Source: Candidatus Sumerlaeota bacterium (GTDB taxonomy: Bacteria; Sumerlaeota; Sumerlaeia; JADFCT01). Taken from it: a DNA stretch of 11,238 nucleotides. The notes beneath the pieces are model-generated. The model was not told where the DNA came from and did no database searches. It was given only the letters and a program-made list of their open reading frames with translations. The DNA is taken from positions 1-11,238 of the forward strand of contig JADFCT010000085.1 of NCBI GenBank assembly GCA_017161665.1, read 5' to 3'. Position 1 is the first letter of the stretch. Every line of letters begins with the position of its first letter. The position numbers and the translations under genes are program-made. Below, one piece after another: positions 6,212 to 11,238 of the stretch.

Positions 6212-6688
6212 ATGGCAGAAGAGGAAACCAAACAATCGAATGAAGATACGGCGGCGCCGAAGGCGCCAGCCGATTCAAGCAGTGATGAGACCGCGCGGCC
6301 ACGTTCGGCTGATCGATCGTACTCCGATCGGTCGTACTCGGATCGTTCCTACTCCGATCGTCCCGGCGGCCGTTTCCAGGGGCGGTCCGGTCCCGGTGGT
6401 GGTCCCGGCGGTCCGGGTGGTTTCGGTGGTCCCCGTGGCCCCCGAGGCGCCGCCGGCCCGGGTGGTCGTCCCCGTCGGCGTTTCACGCGTCGGAAAATGT
6501 GCCCACTGTGTACGGACAAGATCAAGTATCTGGACTACAAAGACGTTTCCCGCTTGAAACAATACATCACGGAACGCGGTAAGATTCGTCCGAGCCGCAT
6601 GACGGGGATGTGCGCGGGTCACCAGCGAGAGTTGACGGTCGCCATCAAACGCGCCCGGACCCTGGCGTTGTTGCCGTTCAAGAACTAG
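6212..6688 (+). CDS. rpsR: 30S ribosomal protein S18 with ~90-residue N-terminal extension
   Basis: S18 binds next to S6 on the 30S platform. The S18 core is residues ~93-158 (YLDYKDVSRLKQYITERGKI, AIKRARTLALLPF). It retains a C97-x2-C100 and C134-x2-H137 set, the zinc-ligand pattern of C+ type S18 proteins. Ahead of it lies an unusual extension: an acidic/Ser-rich segment (1-33), three SYSDR-type repeats (34-50), and a Gly/Pro/Arg-rich segment (51-92). Most bacterial S18 proteins are about 75-90 residues, while this one is 158. ATG 6212 is preceded by AAGGA at 8 bases. The first later Met is M96, which would remove conserved residues, so the extension appears genuinely translated. The core call is certain and the extension's role is unknown. 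Confidence 0.96.
   Translation: MAEEETKQSNEDTAAPKAPADSSSDETARPRSADRSYSDRSYSDRSYSDRPGGRFQGRSGPGGGPGGPGGFGGPRGPRGAAGPGGRPRRRFTRRKMCPLCTDKIKYLDYKDVSRLKQYITERGKIRPSRMTGMCAGHQRELTVAIKRARTLALLPFKN
6311..6361 (+). repeat. 15-base coding tandem repeat in rpsR
   Basis: Three in-frame units (6311-6325, 6326-6340, 6341-6355) plus a six-base partial encode DRSYS repeats, giving residues 34-50. Codons differ slightly between units (TCG/TCC, CGA/CGG/CGT), so the protein repeat is somewhat more conserved than the DNA. Repeat number could vary between relatives by slippage. Confidence 0.85.
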
Positions 6689-6699
6689 CGGCCGTCACC

Positions 6700-6720
6700 G
6701 CGCGGACCCTTGATCCGCGC
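6700..6720 (+). promoter_or_regulatory. Perfect GC hairpin in the rpsR-rplI spacer
   Basis: GCGCGGA (6700-6706) pairs with TCCGCGC (6714-6720) around the loop CCCTTGA, 11 bases after the rpsR stop. There is no T-run after it, so intrinsic termination is unlikely. An RNA processing or 3'-end stability role is possible. Confidence 0.55.
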
Positions 6721-6782
6721 AGCCACGCCGCCGCCGGTTTCAAGCCGCGGTCGCGTTTAATCGCTTTTGGGGAGCAAATAAA

Positions 6783-7226
6783 ATGGAAGTTCTTTTGTTA
6801 GAAGATTTGCCCGGTCACGGCGAGATCGGGAGCATCATACGCGTCAAAGACGGCTTTTTCCGCAACTATCTGGCGCCGCGCCGGGTTGCGGTGGCCGCGA
6901 CGAAATCCAATGAGCGTTTGTTGGAAGAACATAAGCGTAACTTGCGCAAAAAAGCCGCGCGGGAACTCAAAAACGCGCATGCCCTGTCCGAAGAACTGCA
7001 AACGCTGACGTTGACCTTCCACCTGAAGGCCGGGGAAAACGATCGCCTTTTCGGTTCCGTGACGAATGTGGACATCGCAAAGGCCATCGCCGATCATGGC
7101 TTCGAAGTGGACCGGCGCAAAATCGTCCTGGACGAACCCATCAAGACCCTGGGCCTTTATACGGTTCATGTGCGCCTGCGCTCCGATGTGGAAACCACGG
7201 TCAAGGTGCTTGTCGAGAAAAAGTAG
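6783..7226 (+). CDS. rplI: 50S ribosomal protein L9
   Basis: L9 binds domain V of 23S rRNA near the L1 stalk and helps maintain reading frame. The 147-residue product has normal family length. Its N-terminal domain carries the L9 signature (MEVLLLEDLPGHGEIGSI, then VKDGFFRNYLAPRRVAVAAT). A long connecting helix (~42-75, NERLLEEHKRNLRKKAAREL) follows, and then the C-terminal domain (RLFGSVTNVDIAKAI, KTLGLYTVHVRL). GGGGAG lies 8 bases before the ATG. It is the last gene of rpsF-ssb-rpsR-rplI and is followed at once by an intrinsic terminator. Nothing odd was seen. Confidence 0.98.
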   Translation: MEVLLLEDLPGHGEIGSIIRVKDGFFRNYLAPRRVAVAATKSNERLLEEHKRNLRKKAARELKNAHALSEELQTLTLTFHLKAGENDRLFGSVTNVDIAKAIADHGFEVDRRKIVLDEPIKTLGLYTVHVRLRSDVETTVKVLVEKK

Positions 7227-7256
7227 GTTCCCCCCACGGTGCGGACCTGAATCAGC

Positions 7257-7301
7257 CGGCGTTCCTTCCTGCTTTTGCGGGGGGGAACGCCGTTTTTGTT
7301 T
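7257..7301 (+). terminator. Rho-independent terminator after rplI
   Basis: CGGCGTTCC (7257-7265) pairs perfectly with GGAACGCCG (7284-7292). An inner CCTGC/GCGGG helix closes a TTTT loop. The stem is followed directly by TTTTTGTTT (7293-7301). It lies 30 bases after the rplI stop and marks the operon end. Confidence 0.93.
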
Positions 7302-7353
7302 GGGAACGATGGGTCGCTCCCGTCTCCGGTCTGGTGGAACCAAATCTTGCGGC

Positions 7354-7382
7354 TTGAGTTTTCGCTCCCCATCCTCTACGAT
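7354..7382 (+). promoter_or_regulatory. Candidate sigma70-like promoter for the GH10 gene
   Basis: TTGAGT (7354-7359) and TACGAT (7377-7382) have the ideal 17-base spacing. Each matches the consensus at four positions. It sits between the rplI terminator and the GH10 start, where a promoter is required. Transcription from about 7389 would give a leader of roughly 69 bases. Confidence 0.4.
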
Positions 7383-7396
7383 CCGATTAAATGAAC

Positions 7397-7450
7397 GATC
7401 GGTTCCCCCCGTTCCATTGGGGGGCGATCATCTCATCCTCAGAAAAGGAT
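7397..7450 (+). promoter_or_regulatory. Structured leader of the GH10 gene, including an SD-sequestering hairpin
   Basis: Two hairpins lie before the GTG start. In the first, GATCG (7397-7401) pairs with CGATC (7425-7429) and CCCCCC (7405-7410) with GGGGGG (7419-7424), with a GTT bulge. In the second, ATCCT (7435-7439) pairs with AGGAT (7446-7450) around a six-base loop, and the AGGA is the gene's Shine-Dalgarno. This could restrain translation. It is inferred by eye, with no folding energies. Confidence 0.45.
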
Positions 7451-7457
7451 ACTGGCT

Positions 7458-8711
7458 GTGAAACCATTCAACGCACGTTATACCCCCATCGGGCTGTTTT
7501 TTCTATGTCTGATGGCGCCGTACCTTCCGGCTCAGAACGCCTCGGAGGCGATCCGCGCCCATCGAATGGGCGAATTGACCATTCAGGCCCGGCCCGGCGC
7601 CGTGGTGAAGGTGGAGCAGATCCGCCATGCCTTCCGATTTGGCGCGGCCATTTCGAATTCGCCGTTCAGCGGCCGGATGCGCGACGAGGACGAGCAAAAA
7701 TATAAAGAGGTCTTCCTTGAGAATTTCAACGCCGCCGTGACGGAAAACGCCCTGAAGTGGCATTCGATGGAGCCCCAGAAGGGGCGAATTGATTATGCGG
7801 TCGTGGACGCCATGCTGGAGTGGACGGACGCCCACGATATCTCTCTCCGAGGACACAACATCTTCTGGGGCATTCCCGGACGCGTTCAGGACTGGCTGAA
7901 GGCGATGAGCGACGAGGAACTGCTGGAGGCGTTGGAAATTCGGGCGACGACCATCGGCCGGCGCTATCGGGGGCGATTCCTCGAGTATGATCTGAACAAT
8001 GAGATGATTCACGGAAACTACTATGCCGAGCGCCTGGGTGAGAGCATCACGAAAAAAATGGTCGATTGGGTCAAGGCCGCCGATCCCGAAGCGCAGCTGT
8101 TTTTGAACGATTATGATATTCTGACCGGTCGGCGGCTGGATGACTACCTTGAACACATTCGCGCCTTCCAAAAAGCCGGCGTCCGGATAGACGGTATCGG
8201 AGTCCAGGGTCACTTGCATGGGGATGCCTTTGATCCCGACACCCTGCGTCAGGCCCTGGATAAACTGGGAACCTTTGGTCTGCCCATTGTCGTCACGGAG
8301 TTCAACTTCCCCGGTCAGCGCTCCAAACATTACCAAAAGCGCAACGATCGTCTGACGGAAGCGGAAGAACAGGCCAAGGCGAAAGCGATTGTGGAATACT
8401 ATCGCATCTGCTTCGCCCACCCGGCGGTGGACGGCATTCTGATGTGGGGCTTCTGGGAAGGGGCGAACTGGATTCCGCAGTCCTCGCTGTACCGAAGGGA
8501 TTGGACGCCGACGCCCGCCGCCCAGGCGTATCGCGATTTGATTTTCAAAGAATGGTGGACTCAACAGGAACTCAAGGCGGACGAAAACGGCCTCTGTCGC
8601 CTGCCGGCCTTTTACGGAAAACATCGTGTCCAGGTCGGGAGCCAGGAGCAAATCGTTGATCTCAAAAAGTCAGCAGGACAGGTGACCGTTTCATTCGACC
8701 ATCCCAATTAG
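7458..8711 (+). CDS. Secreted GH10 endo-1,4-beta-xylanase-like glycoside hydrolase
   Basis: GH10 enzymes cleave internal beta-1,4-xylosidic bonds with a retaining two-glutamate mechanism. The 417-residue product starts with a signal peptide (~1-25, hydrophobic GLFFLCLMA then LPAQNA). A short lead region (~30-58) follows, then a GH10 barrel. Visible motifs are TENALKW (T95-W101), the RGHN of strand 3 (R131-N134), acid/base E182 in DLNNEMIHG, GVQGH (Q250, H252), nucleophile E281 in VVTEFNF, and MWGFWEGANW near the C-terminus (W330, W333). GTG 7458 is used because AAGGA lies 8 bases upstream and the next Met falls inside the signal peptide. No carbohydrate-binding module was recognised. It follows a terminator, so it begins a new unit that may include the two secreted-protein genes downstream. 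Fold and catalytic residues are clear; xylan as substrate is inferred from family. Confidence 0.93.
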   Translation: MKPFNARYTPIGLFFLCLMAPYLPAQNASEAIRAHRMGELTIQARPGAVVKVEQIRHAFRFGAAISNSPFSGRMRDEDEQKYKEVFLENFNAAVTENALKWHSMEPQKGRIDYAVVDAMLEWTDAHDISLRGHNIFWGIPGRVQDWLKAMSDEELLEALEIRATTIGRRYRGRFLEYDLNNEMIHGNYYAERLGESITKKMVDWVKAADPEAQLFLNDYDILTGRRLDDYLEHIRAFQKAGVRIDGIGVQGHLHGDAFDPDTLRQALDKLGTFGLPIVVTEFNFPGQRSKHYQKRNDRLTEAEEQAKAKAIVEYYRICFAHPAVDGILMWGFWEGANWIPQSSLYRRDWTPTPAAQAYRDLIFKEWWTQQELKADENGLCRLPAFYGKHRVQVGSQEQIVDLKKSAGQVTVSFDHPN

Positions 8712-8732
8712 ACCAACAGGCGCGGGGGATTT

Positions 8733-8784
8733 GCAGGCAAGACGCCGGCGCTACGCAACAGGAACAACGATTTTTGAAAAATCG
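8733..8784. repeat. Repeat-like fragment and 17-base palindrome between GH10 and propeller genes
   Basis: Bases 8733-8755 read as a GCAGGC-AAGACGCC-GGCGCTACG string, which I recall as a type of dispersed intergenic repeat in environmental genomes (not verified). At 8768-8784, CGATTTTT and AAAAATCG flank a single G, a near-perfect palindrome. It could be an operator or a weak hairpin. No T-run follows, so a terminator is not supported. Confidence 0.5.
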
Positions 8785-8808
8785 AATCATCCATGAAGGG
8801 GAGTCATT

Positions 8809-10074
8809 ATGAAAAACATTCTACGGGTTTGGATTACTCTGGCCATTGTCGGGGCCGGGATTCCGGCAGAGGCCGGCAACTGGGCCAATTGGCGCGGGCC
8901 TTATTCCAACGGCAGCGCGGAGGCGGGCGACTATCCCGCGACTTGGACGCCGGACCAGCCGCTTTGGAAAAGTTCAATTCCCGGCAATGGATTTTCCACG
9001 CCCATCGTCTGGAACAAGGTCATCTATCTGACGTCCGGCGTGGACGGCGTGGATACGGTGCTGGCCTATGATTGGTCCGGGAAAAAACTCTGGGAAAAGA
9101 CACTGGGCCCCGAAACGCCTGGAAAGCACAAAAACGCTTCGGGGTGCAATCCCTCGGTGGTGACGGACGGCAAGGGCCTTTTTGTCTTTTTCAAGAGTGG
9201 CGCCTTTGCGGCCTTCGACCTCGACGGGGCGCTTCGATGGAAGAAAAACCTTTTTGAACTGTATGGCAAGGACGACCGGTTCTGGGACTTCGGCTCTTCG
9301 CCTGCTCTGACCGAGAAATATGTGGTCATGGCGCAGATGCACGACGGCGATTCCTGGGTGGCCGCCTTTGACAAGGGCACGGGCGACGTGGCCTGGAAGG
9401 TGGCTCGGGATTTTGAGACGCCGACGGAAGGGCGACAGAGTTATACGACACCGCTGGTCTTTTCCCATCAGGGCGTTGAAGCATTGCTGATCTGGGGCGG
9501 GCAACACCTGACGGCCCATCGCGCCACCGATGGCGCAACCATCTGGTCTTGTGGCGGATTCAATCCAAAAGAATATAAATACTGGCCCGCCGTGGCCTCG
9601 CCGGTCATTTCCGGTTCAATCGCCGTCGTCCCCGGCGGTCGGGTTGATCGCCGTCAGCCCCTCCTGAAAGGTGTCCGGCTGGGCGGCGCGGGAGACGTGA
9701 CCGAAACCCATAGCCTTTGGACACGGGAAGACACCAGCGCATTTGTACCCACGCCGGCCGCATCCAAAGGACGGGTCTATGTCATCAGTGACACCGGCGG
9801 GATAAATTGCTTCGATCCGGAAACGGGCAAGGACTTCTGGAGCGGAGAATTCCCCAAAGGCAAGGGCAAGTTCTACGCGTCGCCCCTCGTGGCGGGCGAC
9901 CGCCTGATCGCCGCCCGCGAAGACGGCATCGCCTTTGTCGTCGGAACGGGCGATGCCTTTGAAATCCTGGCCCAAATCGACATGGGCGAACGCATCATCG
10001 CCTCGCCCATCGCCCTGGAAGGCCGGTTGTTCCTTCGCACGGAAAGCGCGTTGTATTGTTTCGGGAAGGAATAG
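8809..10074 (+). CDS. Secreted PQQ-like beta-propeller repeat protein
   Basis: The 421-residue product has a signal peptide (~1-22, cut after AEA) and a WRGP motif at 28-31, typical of the PQQ-like/WD40-like propeller proteins abundant in planctomycetes and relatives. At least eight propeller-type repeats can be followed by their [ST]P-hydrophobic strands: STPIVWNKVIYL, NPSVVTDGKGLF, SSPALTEKYVVM, TTPLVFSHQGVE, ASPVISGSIAVV, PTPAASKGRVYV, ASPLVAGDRLIA and ASPIALEGRLFL. Many repeats end in AFDxxxG-W. These proteins are usually periplasmic or extracellular scaffolds. There is no sign of an enzyme active site or of quinoprotein dehydrogenase Cys-Cys residues. AAGGGGAG precedes the ATG at 8809. 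It lies 97 bases after the xylanase gene, so co-expression is possible but not shown. Specific ligand or partner unknown. Confidence 0.88.
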   Translation: MKNILRVWITLAIVGAGIPAEAGNWANWRGPYSNGSAEAGDYPATWTPDQPLWKSSIPGNGFSTPIVWNKVIYLTSGVDGVDTVLAYDWSGKKLWEKTLGPETPGKHKNASGCNPSVVTDGKGLFVFFKSGAFAAFDLDGALRWKKNLFELYGKDDRFWDFGSSPALTEKYVVMAQMHDGDSWVAAFDKGTGDVAWKVARDFETPTEGRQSYTTPLVFSHQGVEALLIWGGQHLTAHRATDGATIWSCGGFNPKEYKYWPAVASPVISGSIAVVPGGRVDRRQPLLKGVRLGGAGDVTETHSLWTREDTSAFVPTPAASKGRVYVISDTGGINCFDPETGKDFWSGEFPKGKGKFYASPLVAGDRLIAAREDGIAFVVGTGDAFEILAQIDMGERIIASPIALEGRLFLRTESALYCFGKE

Positions 10075-10101
10075 TGGCGGTCAGTCCTTTTCAAATGTTT
10101 T

Positions 10102-10172
10102 TCTCTGCGTTCTCTACCGCCGCTGCGGTGAACGGTTTATAGCGCAGAGACGCGCATTCGTGTGATTCGTGG
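10102..10172. repeat. Degenerate intergenic repeat with nested inverted repeats
   Basis: TCTCTGCG (10102-10109) pairs perfectly with CGCAGAGA (10143-10150), enclosing an inner ACCGC/GCGGT hairpin (10116-10129). The sequence continues with ATTCGTGTGATTCGTGG. The wording (TCTCTGCG-TTCTCT, GCGGTGAACGG, TTCGTGTGATTCGTGG) is like a dispersed intergenic repeat I recall from environmental bacteria, not checked. No gene is present in 10075-10209. Confidence 0.5.
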
Positions 10173-10209
10173 ATCGACGCATCCTATCTCGAAGCATCGG
10201 AGGCTCATT

Positions 10210-11238
10210 GTGAAAAAAAATCAGATCCATATCCTGGTCGCGCTTCTCAGTTTTATCGGCGCCAACGCCATGGGCGCGGTGGTTGACGCCGGCCTGAAAA
10301 GCAATCCCGTCAAGGGCTATCAGTTGAAGTGGACGGATGAAATCCGGTGGTCACAGGTTTTCAATATCAAAGACGCCCCGGGCGACACTCCGGATGAACA
10401 ATTTCGAGCGGCGCAAAAGGCTTTGGTGGCGCAAGGGGGCGGGGTGGTGTATTTCCCCGCCGGGGTCTATCATTTTACCGACACCATCCTCCTCGACGAC
10501 GGCATTGTGATCCGAGGCGCCGATCCCCAGGGCGTGACCGATGCGAAGACCGAGGGATACGCCCCCGCCACGCGATTCGAGTTCCCCCGATACCAACCCA
10601 CCTTTACCGGGAATGGCACGCCCAACGAGACGGCTTTCAAGGGCATTCACCTGGCCGATCCGGGCAAGGCCTCGAATGGCGGCGTGGTTAATGTGGCGAT
10701 CAATCACGGGCACATCTACTTTGGCCGCGATCATGCGAACGAGCGGGGCGTCAACCGTCTGGTCTATGGATGTGTGTTCCAACATGCGGCCCTGGTGGAA
10801 GAACGCGTGCCCAATCTCGACGTGGGCCAGCATCCCTGGCAGCGGTTCCCCAAATGGCATCAGGCGGCGGTGGATATTCGCACGCTGGAGAATGCGCTGG
10901 TGGCCAACAATCGGTTTATCCCGGCCACGGATAATTTCCTGATGGAGGGGTATATCCTCCCCGGTCGGGGAAAGGACAAAGATAAAAAAATCACGATCGA
11001 GCCCGGCGTCTGGTTCGATTATGACAACCGGCCCGCCATTTCCGTGAATGAATACGGCATCGGTGGCGGCGGGGGCGCGGACCCCAAGGGCACGCCGGAA
11101 ACCCATCCCCATGGCTTCCGCAAAGGGATCGTGATTCGGGACAACTCTATTTATTCCACGGGACGCTCCGCCATTGGATTCACCGGCGACGGCGCCGTCT
11201 GCGCCGATAATGTCATTCGCTTCAAGCCCGATGTCCTG
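10210..11238 (+). CDS. Secreted beta-helix protein, pectate-lyase-3/GH55-like, 3' end beyond window
   Basis: This open frame runs 343 codons to the window edge without a stop, starting at GTG 10210 with GGAGG six bases before it. A signal peptide is visible (~1-22, ILVALLSFIGANAMGA). Residues ~55-103 carry the opening of a right-handed parallel beta-helix of the pectate-lyase-3 type: DAPGDTPDEQFRAAQKAL, then GGGVVYFPAGVYHFTDTILL and IVIRG. The rest shows helix-coil repeats such as GVVNVAINHG, ENALVANNRFI and GIVIRDNSIYSTGRSAIGF. Family members cleave or modify polysaccharides or act as structural surface proteins. Without the C-terminal part and without an identifiable catalytic triad the reaction is not assignable. 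It is third in a run of secreted proteins, 135 bases after the propeller gene. Fold call is good; function is open. Confidence 0.85.
   Translation, partial: MKKNQIHILVALLSFIGANAMGAVVDAGLKSNPVKGYQLKWTDEIRWSQVFNIKDAPGDTPDEQFRAAQKALVAQGGGVVYFPAGVYHFTDTILLDDGIVIRGADPQGVTDAKTEGYAPATRFEFPRYQPTFTGNGTPNETAFKGIHLADPGKASNGGVVNVAINHGHIYFGRDHANERGVNRLVYGCVFQHAALVEERVPNLDVGQHPWQRFPKWHQAAVDIRTLENALVANNRFIPATDNFLMEGYILPGRGKDKDKKITIEPGVWFDYDNRPAISVNEYGIGGGGGADPKGTPETHPHGFRKGIVIRDNSIYSTGRSAIGFTGDGAVCADNVIRFKPDVL

Overview
The window looks like a chromosomal segment of a GC-rich, free-living Gram-negative-type bacterium. The secreted PQQ-like propeller with a WRGP motif, the family 10 xylanase with an N-terminal lead domain, the secreted beta-helix protein and the degenerate intergenic repeats resemble what is seen in planctomycete/verrucomicrobial or Hydrogenedentota-like genomes. 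That placement is an impression from protein style, not a phylogenetic result.

Layout. (1) Bases 1-243, minus strand: 5' part of groES, cut by the window edge. (2) Bases 244-774: a 531-base divergent intergenic region. (3) Bases 775-4194, plus strand: a compact three-gene phosphotransfer cluster. It holds a CheY-type single-domain receiver, a CheA-type kinase whose domains run P3-P4-P5-P1-P2 instead of P1-P2-P3-P4-P5, and a protein with a degenerate and a more conserved receiver domain joined by a helical linker. No cheW, receptor, cheR or cheB is present in the window. (4) Bases 4195-4991: a long non-coding stretch with degenerate repeat sequence, then a probable promoter and a strong leader hairpin. 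(5) Bases 4992-7226: the ribosomal/replication operon rpsF-ssb-rpsR-rplI, closed by a clear intrinsic terminator at 7257-7301. S6 has a long acidic C-terminal tail and S18 a long Gly/Arg-rich N-terminal extension. (6) Bases 7354-11238: three secreted proteins in a row, namely a GH10 endo-xylanase, an eight-repeat PQQ-like beta-propeller and a pectate-lyase-3-type beta-helix protein cut by the window end. The GH10 gene has its own candidate promoter and a structured leader that can pair its Shine-Dalgarno.

How they work together. The kinase carries both ATPase and phosphotransfer (His490) modules and overlaps the receiver gene by 8 bases, so the receiver (Asp58) is its obvious phosphate acceptor. 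The third protein is a plausible second partner. The ribosomal operon is a housekeeping unit whose spacers carry hairpins and a recurring ACGGG-ATT word that may be involved in autoregulation. The last three genes suggest extracellular plant-polysaccharide breakdown.

The most unusual item is the permuted CheA. Next are the leader and repeat structures and the matched S6/S18 extensions.
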